From Stratiolaelaps scimitus (Eukaryota > Arthropoda > Arachnida > Mesostigmata > Laelapidae), in NCBI GenBank assembly GCA_019614645.1, contig JABWDB010000016.1:6343501-6407500 (forward strand): a DNA stretch of 64,000 bases, written 5' to 3'. Shown here in pieces: positions 1 through 9,798 of the stretch. A model generated the notes under the pieces. The model saw nothing but the letters and a program-made list of their open reading frames with translations, had not been told where the DNA came from and did not search any database. A program made the translations under genes and the position numbers. How positions within the stretch are numbered: the stretch's first letter is position 1; each line of letters begins with the position of its first letter.

Positions 1-1790
1 TCGATTTACTGTTGCTGCGCGCATGCGCCGATAGAGTCTCATGCAAATGACAATGAAGATATAGATCATCATGGGTAACTGGGGATAGACAACGAACGAC
101 GACGCTGTGCTGGACCGGGCAGCGTACAGATGATGACGCCCTAATTAGTGTGAGCTCGCGCTTGGGAGCAATATATAGCAAGAGAGCGATTCTATCTCGT
201 GAGGAGATAATATGCCTTTGTGGTGCATTCACGTTTACTATCGTCAAGTGTAAGCGTGCTGTGACCTTGTGGGCTGACCAACGGAACTGGAGACTTTGCC
301 TGTTGAAGCGTTTCCTGTATTCTCGAAGCGTATATGAAACCAGAGGGCGCGGAAGAGACGAATGCATAGAATGCTGAATTGCTGATTTTGCGGACCACAG
401 AATGATTCGGGGGAAACAGGGGGCGAAAACGAGGAATTAATTCTCTAGAGTTTTGAAAATAGGCCGTGTGACAGTTTTTCAACTAGCGTAGCATGGGGGC
501 TATTCGAAGTGGTCTCTGACTTTGGTTTTCAGATTTTCATTTGGAGTTTTAATCAAAGACATGAAAGTCCAAAGACATAATTAGTTCTGTATGTTCTCCA
601 GTGCCCAATGCGTCTATTGGACACCCGCAAAGTCTGCTATGAGAACTGTCTTAAGAAACTTCGGAGGCCATCATAACGTACACATATATATTCACTTCTA
701 GTTTTGTCCTCCGATTGTATGTAGAATCGCCAACGGGTGAGGTAAGTATCAGAAACAACTCTGCTTTTGGCTGCTATGTAAGAGGTGTTATTTATCATAG
801 ATCATTAATGCTAGAGTATTCCTAAAAGAAACGCAGATACCAACATCGTACATGGTACCCTTGGAATTACATTCGGTCCGCATTAACTTCGCTGTTACTC
901 AGCATACTCAGCACGGACGTAATGTACGACAAAGAGCAACTTTGGTAAGTTCAACCTTAAAAATTACGAACGTCTTCAGTTTCGACATTGTGTTTGAGAC
1001 TTAATCGTAAATACTTCAATGTTATACGTATGTATAACACAAATACATTTGTTACTCGATAACAAGCGGATTCTAAGAATCTACAAAATCTCCGACTTGA
1101 TATGTTTGTCTGACTGTTGCACAGTCTTCGGTGGCAGTGTTGCCTGCAGAGGTATTTTCCACCAGGCATAATTTAATAGTATTGTATACCGTTGCGTCAT
1201 GGCGTAGCAGGTCTTGCCACCATTAACAAATCATTTATCGCATTCGCTACAGTGGGTTGTACATACACCGAGTCTGTGAGGTGCCAAGACGTTCATGTCC
1301 TGCCGATGTCTGGAACTACTTATAACAATCATTAGTCACATCCCAAGCAAGGTGGGAGTGAATGCCAAGTACCGATAAGGGAATTATCCTGCAGGCTGAC
1401 TGACTGCGATGCTCTGCAAGGATTTCTCATCCATCTCCTAATCCTCGTAACATTAAATAACTCGAAACATGCACGTTTATATATGTGAGAATGCATCAAG
1501 AAACAGGAATCTGGTAGTAGTTCGCGAAGAATTTCGGTAAGGCCGTGCTGAAAGTGAAACTTCGGCTGCAAATAAAATTGCGAGATTCTGTTTCATGCTA
1601 TCAAAATGCATTTTGCGTGAAACTCCGTTCTCGGCCTAACTTAAAACTCGGAATACTAAGCCCAAGTGCATGAGCCTCTGTTCACCGTATCCACGTGTTA
1701 TTATACTATTAGGAGAATGTTGTTCCAGCATCTTTACCCGCTATGTTCGAGAGGGAGCGGTTTCACTCCTGACCCATTGAGCGTTAAGCG
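1..1790. other. non-coding stretch, no gene seen
   Basis: No supportable gene, RNA or repeat. Two splice-donor-like sites stand alone on the + strand: AG|GTAAGTAT at about 742 and TTG|GTAAGT at about 943. Neither has a convincing open frame ending on it. A 70-codon ATG frame on the minus strand (957-1169) is cysteine- and arginine-rich but resembles nothing known to me. Confidence 0.5.
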
Positions 1791-1794
1791 CCGT

Positions 1795-1882
1795 TTTTAT
1801 GCATGTAATAGTATAGCTCCATAAGACGAGCCCCTTTAATTGCAAGTGTGCAACTGTAGGGATCGAACCCTTTCGCCTACGA
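1795..1882 (-). repeat. SINE-like tRNA-derived copy A
   Basis: Read on the minus strand this carries a tRNA T-arm / RNA polymerase III B-box word, GGGTTCGATCCC (1859-1870), preceded by a small hairpin CTTTCG-TAGG-CGAAAG. After the box, GTTGCACACTTGCA and then GGGGCTCGTCTTATGG align with the copies at 25335 and 60875 in this window. Shared sequence beyond the box means these are copies of one dispersed family and not chance boxes. Similarity fades past about 1795. tRNA-derived SINEs have this head architecture; no A-box is clear, so the copy is partial. Confidence 0.5.
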
Positions 1883-1894
1883 AAGCAGCACCCC

Positions 1895-1907
1895 GGGGGG
1901 GGGGGGG
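1895..1907. repeat. poly-G run (G13)
   Basis: Thirteen consecutive G preceded by CCCC, beside SINE-like copy A. Its length is likely to be unreliable in assembly. Confidence 0.9.
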
Positions 1908-4130
1908 TAAATGCGGTGAGTCAGCCCGGAAATCTTGCCAGTAGAAGCATTGGCAACACCACTAGCTATTGTAGCAATAAAATCGTATGTATGCAACATT
2001 TCTCCTACCCTGCCACCCTGCTCGATTAGCCGTAAAGAGCAGAACCATACACGGTTACTCTGCAATGCTGCCTGCTGTCTAATATTCAGCACGAGACAGG
2101 ATTCGCAACGGCGATGACGTTGACGGAAACGTCGATATCGACCGATTCAGCAGGTTTTCCTCTCTTGTGGTGCGACATGTCTCTGGATGCCGCCTACCCG
2201 AACGCTCAATACACAGCTAGGGAAAACGGTACCGGCGGTGTCGCTGGTCAGTCACCGATTGCGATGCTCGCCTGTACTAGACTAGCAACATGGCGTAGAT
2301 CGATGCACATATAGACACGCAGAGCATAACAAATGAAGATCTTAAAGGCGGCGACCATAAGTAGATGCCACGGCGGAAATAGCAATATGTTAGCGTTTCG
2401 TCATGGACTGAAGTGCTGCATTGTCTACTCGAAATAGAGCAGGTCATATATCTATTTCCTAATGAAACCCCAATAATACTCAAGGTATCGCGTTCACATG
2501 ACATTGGTGGGCCATCTATAAAAGCATGATGGCAGATGGACAAGATGCGGTACCATTTCGTTTCTATTGCGTAGCTATATGTGAGGTCAGCACTTCGTAA
2601 CTTGGGTTGTTGCTGCTGGGGTCGTTTAATCCTATGAACGTTACTTTGCGCTGAGAGAATCTCTAAAATGAGGTACGTCATGCTTCATGAAATGGAACCT
2701 TGAATTAATTGTACACTGTCTCAACATCACTGTCAGCGGTCTCCACTTTCAGTGGCTGCTTCTCCTCAGGATGTGCAACACTAGACAATAGTCAAAAGTC
2801 AACGCTTGAGGAACACCCAATTTACACGGTGGTCAAGTAGATTCAGTCTGAACAAGCGAGCAGACATATGTGCGTACGCCCGAGGCGTCACTCACTAGAC
2901 GGCCTGAGAGCTACGACATGCATGTCCTGTATATATGTTCGTGTGGGCGGGTGTGTTGGAAGAATACTACTAATTGAGTAGGCTAGCTAAGCCCTGTGAT
3001 AGATACGTCCTTCATAATCAAATCAGCAGGCGCCTCCCTTAGTTCATCTCTTGGCGCTTTGCTCATAAACCACGCGTTGTCTGTACTGACAGCTACCAGA
3101 CGGCTATATTGATATTAGAATCATCATACATCGTCTGGATGCCGATTTCGAAGTCGGACGGGGAATATGCGCATGGGATCCCTTCTCTCTCTCTCATATT
3201 GTACTTATTATTCTGGCTTTGTATATAGTGTCCAGTTCACGCATTCATTTACTTACATAATAGCTGTAGTCGACCACGCGGGACGATGCGATACGTGACT
3301 CTAAAGAGGGCTATATACGGAAGGCAAATGAATAGTCCACTAAGGTCTATTGTGATTGATAATATGATTGATGGTAATGTATTGATCCGTGGGTGTTAGC
3401 GTTGGCTATGGACTTCTGGACGTCTGCATCATGCTTGGATTAATTTAATTGGAGACTTTAGTTAGTAAGAGAATATAAGCGAACTATCTGTACAGTCAAA
3501 TTTGCGGATCTCGGGCTTGAAAAACAATACGTGAGCGTGTGTCTATATACGATTGTTGGACGTCATTTGTCTTCAAATTGGTTGAAAATCGATACGACAT
3601 CGCTAACCAAATTGGATCAATTTCGGATGCATAGGTACAACACCACTGCATGGACACTATAACAAGAAAAGTAACAAAATAATCACAGCATTCAGATTGT
3701 TGACAGGTTATAAACGTTATAGCGGTTATGAGGGTGGAGTTTGCCATTCTGCCTGAATGGATCGTATGTAATCTTTCGATAATTTTTGTCTATTTTTTCG
3801 GAACTTGTGCCGTGGCAGGAATGAGGTTGTCACCTGTCTACGTATTTCTATTTTTTTCTGCAAATAATCAGCTGTTCCTTTATAAATTGTAAACATAGCT
3901 CGACATGAAACGAATACAACCATATTCACAGACAGGTGGGCATGTTCATTTCTCGTTTTTGTGGGGCGGTTAGTCCACCCTTTTATGCACGAGTTGTAAT
4001 ATAGTTTGAGTGAATTTTAGAGCATACCATAAACGATTTGAGCGGTAACAGCCAGATCAGATCACCCAGTCAGTCAGTAGATGTCAAAACAGGCTCAGAG
4101 TAGGTGGTCAGACGCGTTGACCTAATTCAA
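1908..4130. other. non-coding stretch, no gene seen
   Basis: Low-information sequence. A 134-codon minus-strand frame (2277-2681) has no recognisable domain, biased codon pattern or flanking splice signals, and I treat it as chance. A minus-strand donor-like TAT|GTAAGT lies near 3255 without an associated exon. Confidence 0.4.
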
Positions 4131-4134
4131 CTCA

Positions 4135-4498
4135 TTGTATGGGATACCTTGTCTGGCTGAACACACGAGCCCATTCGCTGTGCTTATTGAATACACTAGA
4201 CCTGTATTTAATATTTTCTACGATCCAAGTCATTGCCTAGAAGCTGTTTCGAAACGCCTGTACCAGTGCATTTCTAGTGACGAGTCCACCATTGCTAATG
4301 CTACTGCACTAGGAAGAAACGCCCTTCTAACAGAAAATCACCATAATACCATCGCCGTCGGAAGCATGGGCGCTCAGCATGGCTCACCATACGCTCCCTT
4401 CCCTGCTGAAATGGCAAATAAAGTAAATTGTATTGCTTTAGAAATGGAAGGCAATTACGAGTTAGCAGCACGAGCAGTGGCGGTCGCCATCAACGTAC

Positions 4499-4541
<43 letters not shown>

Positions 4542-4557
4542 TGTTCTTTTCTTTCAG
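4135..4557 (+). other. open frame running into a TC tract and splice acceptor
   Basis: A frame with TTG as its first possible initiator runs about 120 codons through 4135-4500 before entering a (TC)18 tract. The tract is followed by a textbook splice acceptor, TTCTTTTCTTTCAG, ending at 4557. The peptide before the tract is balanced in composition (acidic, Asn- and Ala-containing) but matches no family I recognise. It could be an intron that happens to be open, or an upstream exon; no donor was found. The acceptor is only as good as its microsatellite, which supplies the pyrimidine tract. Confidence 0.15.
4503..4538. repeat. (TC)18 microsatellite
   Basis: Uninterrupted TC dinucleotides. A GA-rich tract lies about 105 bp downstream (4644-4679), so the two could pair as an imperfect inverted repeat. 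Confidence 0.95.
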
Positions 4558-4643
4558 GCCAATCCAGGACAGGACAGGCGGCAGGCCCTGTTTGCCCTTT
4601 CCTTTTCCTCACCGCGGCTCGGCTCGAGCCAAGCAGACATATG

Positions 4644-4679
4644 AAGAGAAAAAGAGAGAGAAAGAGAGAGAGAGAGAGA
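4644..4679. repeat. GA-rich microsatellite
   Basis: Interrupted (GA)n tract, complementary to the TC tract at 4503-4538. Confidence 0.9.
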
Positions 4680-4716
4680 TAGAGAACGAGAGGAAAACCC
4701 CACAGCCGCAAGCAGA

Positions 4717-4893
4717 ATGAACGTCTCGCGCTCAGCGGCGGCAGTCCCTGCCGCTGGCGATGACGATTATGATGCGGCCACGGCCGAAGAAGAAGAGATG
4801 AGCTCATCAGGAATTCACTATTCCCCCTCGTGCTCTTTCTTTCTCCCGCGCGCGCTCGCGGTTCCCCTATCCGGCCTTTGCTCCTTTTCCTAA
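4717..4893 (+). CDS. candidate N-terminal coding frame, Ala/Asp/Glu-rich
   Basis: ATG at 4717 has A at -3. It opens 58 codons that begin MNVSRSAAA, then run through an acidic stretch (GDDDYD ... EEEE) to a stop at 4891. Up to about 4810 the codons are mostly purine-first, as in real coding DNA. After that the sequence turns pyrimidine-rich and reads like the tract before a splice acceptor (CTAATCTACACAG at about 4901). No good donor was found between 4800 and 4830, so the link to a next exon is unresolved. No family recognised. Confidence 0.25.
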   Translation: MNVSRSAAAVPAAGDDDYDAATAEEEEMSSSGIHYSPSCSFFLPRALAVPLSGLCSFS

Positions 4894-4968
4894 TCTACAC
4901 AGACTTTTCCGCCTCCGAAGCGCCCCCTGACCGTCCGTCTCCCCTTCATTAATACTGCCAGTTGTCGT

Positions 4969-5142
4969 ATGCAACTGCGACACGAGATGGCCTTGCAACT
5001 GGTGCTGCTGCTGTTGATGCCGGGAATGCTGCCTTTGTCAGGCACAGTCGCCGTATTCCCCAGGCCCAATCTTCCTAAGCATGTCCTGTCGTCCTCTGCC
5101 GACATCTGCCGAGATCGCGGTTCTGCGGAGGCTTCTCCGTAG
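4969..5142 (+). CDS. candidate secreted peptide (signal-peptide-like N-terminus)
   Basis: Two in-frame ATGs, 4969 and 4987. The second has the better context (G at -3, G at +4) and gives a 51-residue peptide. It starts MALQLVLLLLMPGMLPLSG, a Leu-rich core with small residues after it, which looks like a eukaryotic signal peptide with cleavage near residues 18-21. The remaining ~30 residues contain one Cys and end at TAG 5140. The frame is also open upstream to a good acceptor at about 4901. It may be the start of a larger spliced protein, since another coding-like frame (5081-5332) overlaps its end in a different register. No family recognised. Confidence 0.3.
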   Translation: MQLRHEMALQLVLLLLMPGMLPLSGTVAVFPRPNLPKHVLSSSADICRDRGSAEASP

Positions 5143-5332
5143 CTGGATCTTCAGTGGCGCCGACTTCGGCAACCTTCACAGCGATGGCGCTGCTACCCGA
5201 ATTGTCGTAGGAGTGAATTTTGGTAATCTACTACAAATTATCGCAACCTCACGATGGTCTACAGCAGTAGCGAGCGTACATGGGGTAGATGATGGCGGAT
5301 CTACTTTCATTCGCGCTTATTCCTTTCGGTAG
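5081..5332 (+). CDS. candidate exon, unrecognised
   Basis: An 83-codon frame overlapping the end of the signal-peptide-like frame by about 60 bp in a different phase. Around 5150-5230 codons are mainly purine-first (Gly, Ala, Asp, Asn, Ser, Val rich). A frameshift or unresolved short intron would be needed to join it to the signal peptide. Could be chance in a GC-rich island. Confidence 0.15.
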   Translation: MSCRPLPTSAEIAVLRRLLRSWIFSGADFGNLHSDGAATRIVVGVNFGNLLQIIATSRWSTAVASVHGVDDGGSTFIRAYSFR

Positions 5333-5476
5333 ATTGGGTCACACAACAGCATTCAGTGGTGCTAGTATAACTAATGGCACGATTTCAGTAACACTGGCCG
5401 CAAGAATAGCTAGCTCATATTTACTAGTAACAAGAGGTCATCTGTAGGCTGAGTTCAAGTAGTCATATATTTACTA

Positions 5477-5496
5477 GGGTCAGCTTGGGTCAGCTT
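5477..5496 (+). repeat. 10-bp tandem duplication
   Basis: GGGTCAGCTT repeated twice in tandem, just before a B-box-like word (GTTTGAATCC) and a donor-like CAG|GTAAAT at 5509. Confidence 0.8.
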
Positions 5497-5653
5497 GTTT
5501 GAATCCAGGTAAATACCTTATTTGCCCTTCCTAACCTCTACCTTCCTTTCCCTACTCGATGCCTATGGCTCCGACCTCTATCCTAACCCTATGATGGTAG
5601 TACATGAAAGAGTTGCCCTTGAGCTAGTTCTTATGGTTTGTATTTTGGTGGGC

Positions 5654-5908
5654 ATGTACGCCCGGCTTGCGCCAAGTAAAGTCACACAATCACGTTCCTA
5701 CCGCATCCTCTGCTATCGAGGCCCGCCCTTGCAACTTCTGCTGCTTAACCGCCCGTCTCGCTCTGTACGCGCTCGCGTATGGATGGAGGCGCGTGATCGT
5801 TCGTTACGTCGTTACGACAACAGCCACTGTCCTGACGTTCATTATCACTCTATTGCTTTCGTTCGGTCTGACGGGGCTGTTGTTGTCGCCTCCCCGGTCC
5901 GCTGTTAG
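5654..5908 (+). CDS. candidate exon or small ORF, 84 codons
   Basis: ATG at 5654 (G at -3) opens 84 codons rich in Arg, Ser and Val. The second half has a clear purine-first, pyrimidine-third codon pattern. A longer frame (5667-6236) overlaps it in another register, so at most one of the two is real. No domain recognised. Confidence 0.15.
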   Translation: MYARLAPSKVTQSRSYRILCYRGPPLQLLLLNRPSRSVRARVWMEARDRSLRRYDNSHCPDVHYHSIAFVRSDGAVVVASPVRC

Positions 5909-6236
5909 ATTTCCCGCTACTTTTCGAGGCTGGGGGGACAAGGGGAGCGCCACCGCCTCGACCGCATCTCGCTTTCAAGAGCCCGCCATCCCGTCGTTGT
6001 CGTCGCCGCTCGTCGCCGCCGCTGCTCTCGTCCTGTCTCACTTTTTCCTCTCTTCTTTTCCGGTTTTCGCTCACTTCCCGCTACTTACTATAATACTATC
6101 TGACAGTCTGCTGGTCCAGGAGAGGAGGAGGTGGCCGTGCGTTCGGCTGTGGCGAGACGCTTTCGAGCTGGTGGGGACCACCGCTTCGGTGTATATATAC
6201 ACCATCAATCCCGTTGTCTGTGGCATACAGCAATAA
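5667..6236 (+). CDS. long hydrophobic open frame, doubtful
   Basis: One of the longest frames in the window (189 codons), but it starts at TTG and contains no early ATG. Two hydrophobic segments of about 20 and 30 residues (around residues 48-72 and 113-145) would pass as membrane helices. They lie in pyrimidine-rich DNA, where Leu, Ser, Val and Phe codons arise by composition. Length is within chance expectation for 64 kb in a GC-rich island. Confidence 0.12.
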   Translation: MRQVKSHNHVPTASSAIEARPCNFCCLTARLALYALAYGWRRVIVRYVVTTTATVLTFIITLLLSFGLTGLLLSPPRSAVRFPATFRGWGDKGSATASTASRFQEPAIPSLSSPLVAAAALVLSHFFLSSFPVFAHFPLLTIILSDSLLVQERRRWPCVRLWRDAFELVGTTASVYIYTINPVVCGIQQ

Positions 6237-6355
6237 TACAGCGGGACAAGAACGTTGTGCCCTTTTTCGCCGCTGATTTGTTGAAGAGACAGGCCGACGA
6301 CTCAAATGCTGTGAAACGACAGAAGGCGAACGAGACCGGAGGCAAAATGAGTTAG
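6131..6355 (+). CDS. candidate terminal exon, basic C-terminus
   Basis: The frame ends in a Lys/Asp/Ala-rich tail (DLLKRQADDSNAVKRQKANE, then a stop at 6353) with strong purine-first codon pattern from about 6240. It overlaps, in another register, the frame that continues into the spliced pair at 6277-6774. Both look coding because the DNA is purine-rich. Family unknown. Confidence 0.2.
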   Translation: MAVRSAVARRFRAGGDHRFGVYIHHQSRCLWHTAIIQRDKNVVPFFAADLLKRQADDSNAVKRQKANETGGKMS

Positions 6356-6774
6356 AACCGCAAACGGTTTTCTTTTTTTTTCGGCAGTTTCGAGCCCCTC
6401 CCCTTTTACTACACTACTCTGGTAGAGTGGCTCTCGCGAACAGGCACAACAAACGAAGAGTGCGAAAAAGAGAGAGAGAGAGCGAGAGAGAGTAAGTTGG
6501 TACGGCCCTACACGCTGGCTAAATTGGAGTTGGATTATCCCATGACCTCGACTGGGGCCTGGAGCCTGACGCAGGGTGCTCGGCTTCAGCTGTTTAGTTG
6601 TTACTTTGCAGAGCGGTCCGGGCTTCCGTTGGTCCTTCGGCGGTCCCGAATAAAAGAGTTGCACTCCTTGCCAGCCAGCCGCGGCGACACGAGCGGCAAA
6701 GGCCCAAGTTCGGTGTTGGACGGTTAGGCCCGTGCGACATACTGCTTGCTTACTGTGGCAGGGTTGAATCGAAG
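6277..6774 (+). CDS. candidate exon pair with 120-bp intron and two GTAAGT donors
   Basis: One reading frame is open from 6277 to 6491, where it meets a perfect donor GA|GTAAGT. It resumes after a good acceptor (pyrimidine-rich, TTACTTTGCAG, ending 6611) and stays open for 54 more codons to a second strong donor, AAG|GTAAGT, at 6775. Removing the 120-bp intron 6492-6611 keeps the frame. No ATG lies in the first block, so an upstream acceptor is needed (a CAG at about 6290 is available). The peptide is Arg/Glu-rich, partly from the GA microsatellite at 6469-6491, and contains a Phe run encoded by poly-T. I recognise no domain. The next exon downstream was not identified. It could equally be 5' untranslated exons. 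Confidence 0.35.
6469..6491. repeat. GA microsatellite
   Basis: Two GA blocks interrupted by AGC, ending at the splice donor at 6492. Confidence 0.9.
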
Positions 6775-6775
6775 G

Positions 6776-7400
6776 TAAGTCCCATAGTCCAGCATAATTG
6801 AAGTTCGTGAGATGATTTTGTCGATTGAAATGGATAGGAAGACGGTACAAAAACCGTAGAAAACGCAGATGGTAACTTAAAGATTTCTTAGGTGCTTTCT
6901 TGTGTATTAGATTTTATAAGGCAGTGCCCAACTTGTACACGTTTTATAACTGTGCATCGTCTATCACTGTCCAGTACTTGGTGTGAGTCAAATTTCCCAT
7001 CAGTCTATTGAGAATTAATTTGTGAATATACATATATGGTAAGATCAGCGAAGTTCACTCTGTGACCAACCCATTTAGCCTCGAGACCTGTTATCCGCTT
7101 ACAGATATTGCGCTGGCTTGAGAAAGTTACATGAAAGACGTCCTCCTTCGCGTTTCTCTAATGCGTTTTATTTAAATGTGTAGCTTTCCACTAGGATTTG
7201 AGATAGGTGCACAAAACGGCTCGTTTCGTCAAAGCCTCTTGACGGCGCTTATTCTACCTAACACGATCATTTGACCCTTGCTCCCATAGGTTACAGTTTA
7301 TGAGAACAGAAAAAAATTAGTGTCGATCGAGAAGAGACAAGAAAAAAGCTCCGGAAAAGGGCAACCAGGAAAATACACAATGCACACAAAAAACCTGCTC
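6776..7400. other. no gene seen
   Basis: Probably intron if the donor at 6775 is used. AT-richer than its neighbours; nothing recognisable. Confidence 0.35.
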
Positions 7401-7583
7401 GCTGGAGCGCCTTCTGTTTGTTCACCGTAACGAATTTCCACTCAGTAGCGCTGCCTCGAAAGCTCAGTGGCAACACCAGCCGCTATAAGACGGACCCAAA
7501 AACCTTTCGAACTCTTCGAGCACATATTGGGCCAGCGAGGCCAAGCAGAACCCAGCAGCAAAGAGAGGGAGAAACAGAGAGAT

Positions 7584-7584
7584 G

Positions 7585-7674
<90 letters not shown>
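7584..7674. repeat. compound (TA)n-(GA)12 microsatellite
   Basis: About 67 bp of TA dinucleotides (one early TACA interruption) running directly into 24 bp of GA. Open frames through it (YIYIYI, RERERE) are artefacts. Confidence 0.95.
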
Positions 7675-7680
<6 letters not shown>

Positions 7681-7828
7681 GAGACGGGTGGTTGGAGAAA
7701 GCGGCCCCGGGTCCCGAATCTCAAGCCACCCCGAGCCTTGAGCAAGCACCGAAGTCGGTGGCGGAGTTTCCATCGCTGAAGAAGCGGCGAACCATTTGCG
7801 TCGGTGCAGCACTCCTTCGTCGACTTGA

Positions 7829-8020
7829 GCCGACGAACGGCTTCAGCAATGCCGAGATGCGGCCATGCTCCGACAGCGCAACGCAGCGCTGGAAAGTAAC
7901 CGGCAAATAAGGACCCCCGAAGGCCAAGAACTAGCTAGAAGTCGAGGCAAGCAAAGGAAGGCGTGCGACTTGTTGGGCCTTACTGAAAAGATTTGCTGCT
8001 CCTGTTCTTCAGAAGATTAA
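7829..8020 (+). CDS. candidate terminal exon, 63 codons, helical Arg/Gln/Glu-rich
   Basis: An open frame just after an acceptor-like TCGTCGACTTGAG (7829) and ending at TAA 8018. It starts ADERLQQCRDAAMLRQRN. The middle, LESNRQIRTPEGQELARS, resembles the stretch before the SAK motif of Ras-family GTPases, but the preceding NKxD motif and the SAK motif are absent. The end is Cys-rich (KICCSCSSED). Codon pattern is moderately coding-like. The similarity is short and may be coincidental; no other GTPase motif was found upstream. It does not share phase with the donor at 6775. Confidence 0.2.
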   Translation, partial: ADERLQQCRDAAMLRQRNAALESNRQIRTPEGQELARSRGKQRKACDLLGLTEKICCSCSSED

Positions 8021-9150
8021 ATGTACAGTGTCAACGAGCATACGAATAGCCACCATTGTTCGAAGGACGCCAGAGTGAGTAAAGACTAGCAAAGATAGTT
8101 GACAAATCGTTGCTACAACTGCTTCGCGCATTAGGACAACGTAAATTATGTTTAATGTCCCCAAAGCGATTAACATACTAAGTAATGCTAAGCTGAGGAA
8201 AGTTGCCAGCATTTTCTATTCTATTAACTGATAGTGCAGCAGTCAACTGCCTGAGGTCATGGCGCATTGCGAGTAAGAGAGGAAGTATGAGAATCAAAGG
8301 GAGTTTTGTAGGGTCGGAGGTTCAAATCTGAGTGAAGCCCAATTTACTCTTTACGACACCATCTATCTAGTACTATTATTAGTAGCCACTATGTGGTCTG
8401 CGGCACAGCTATCGCTGTGCAGAAACGACGACACCGTACACCGCCCCTCTGTATGCGTCATACACATTGCGTATTTACATACATGGGGTTTTCTACAAAC
8501 ACCCTATTGACCACAGTAGTCGTTTACAGACGCGAAGCAGAGGAAGATCGCAGAGAGAGGTCTGGGGAGAGACAGAGAGAGACAGAGGGAGAAGGGAAGC
8601 AGCTGAGAGTCAGAAGAACCACGTCATACCGAGGAGGATGTGTGGTGTTCGTAGTTGGGCTTGTACACATCTCACAGCCCTTACCGAAAGAATGCGCTAA
8701 GCGATACCGGGAAGGATGGTGCTGTTGAACATCGTCAACAGTCCAAGAAGGAGGAGGGGGCGGCCACGGTGTTGTTGTCATGCATTAGCATACAGCACGC
8801 CTCCCCCCTTGAAAAACAATACAGCAGTCAACTGCAATTAAGAATTACGATTATCATTATTGAAGTGGGCAGAGCCGTTGTAATTTAGTTTATTCAATTT
8901 GGTGCGTTTTGTAATTTGGTTACGCATCACTCGTAGTCACTATATGTATACCAAACGACGCTAGTATACGTGTTCCAAAGGCTGTTAGCTTCCAATTTAG
9001 TTACGAGGAAATTTTCCGTTTGTGCCTAACTGGAACAACAACGAATAACTAACAAGCAAACAAAAAAAAACAAATCATCCTCGAGGGCCAATCAATGTCT
9101 TTTTGTGCGTTGAGTGTGCGCACTCGCGCTGCCGGGCACACCATGTCATT
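8021..9150. other. no gene seen; one B-box-like word
   Basis: A B-box-like GGTTCAAATCTG at about 8311-8322 (+) could be part of a tRNA-derived repeat, but lacks an A-box and partners. A GA-rich patch lies at 8540-8605. Otherwise featureless. Confidence 0.3.
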
Positions 9151-9183
9151 CGCAGTAATGCTATCCCTGTCGGCCCTATAGGT

Positions 9184-9208
9184 TGGTGGCGCCGGCAGGA
9201 TTCGGACC
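9184..9208 (-). repeat. tRNA 3'-end-like sequence with CCA
   Basis: Read on the minus strand, GGTCCGAATCC followed by TGCCGGCGCCACCA resembles the T-loop, acceptor 3' strand and CCA of a tRNA. The upstream 70 bases do not supply a matching 5' acceptor strand, and the T-stem pairs in only about three of five positions, so this is a tRNA-like remnant or SINE piece, not a functional tRNA. Confidence 0.3.
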
Positions 9209-9798
9209 AGAACTAGGACACATTCAACTCTAGTCCTGGCGCGACGCTGTCCTGCTCACGCCCGCCAGCGGGGTACACGAGAAGCACATAGTGAAGCTCA
9301 CAGACACATGCGAAGGAAACCCGGGACGACTCGGGCAGACACGGTCGCGGCACGTCGTTGAGACGCAGCTCACGTAGCCATCGGCTGGAGGAGCGAGCGC
9401 GAGTTGGGGGTAGCACTGTTCGCGAGAACGAGCGTTCCCCCAACACACAGACACGCCATACATAGGCACACACCAATCCATCCGCACAGGGACACGTCCG
9501 AGCATAAGAGCGCGCGACACGAGGGACGCGACGCACGGCACGGTCAGGCAGGGTCGGAGCAGGTCCAGAACCTGGGTCTGGGTTCCCTTTCGTCCGGACC
9601 GGGAACCCTTACGAAATGAGAGGTCATATCGTTGGTGGTTGCCAACGCGCGGGCGAAGCCAGCGGGTGGTACTGCTTCTGCTGCCGTGCCTTTTGCGTAC
9701 GCACCAATCGTGGTTACACAAACGGTTAGAGAAGCAAAAAGGGAGGAGACGGTCGAGCGCGGCAAGCTCGTTTCTGTGGCTCAGCTGCATTCCGCATG

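Noticed and set aside
2277..2681. 134-codon minus-strand frame
   Set aside because: No codon bias, domain, splice signal or promoter; within chance length.
5667..6236. 189-codon frame with two hydrophobic stretches as a membrane protein
   Set aside because: No ATG. The hydrophobic residues come from pyrimidine-rich DNA, length is about what chance predicts, and other registers in the same place look at least as good. Kept only at low confidence.
7467..7910. 147-codon frame spanning the TA-GA microsatellite, and its counterparts in other frames and on the minus strand
   Set aside because: Most of the length is YI, RE or SL dipeptide repeat from the microsatellite.
9230..9790. 186-codon minus-strand frame
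   Set aside because: GC-rich island with few stops in every frame. Composition (Arg, Ser, Cys, Val) follows base content and nothing is recognised.
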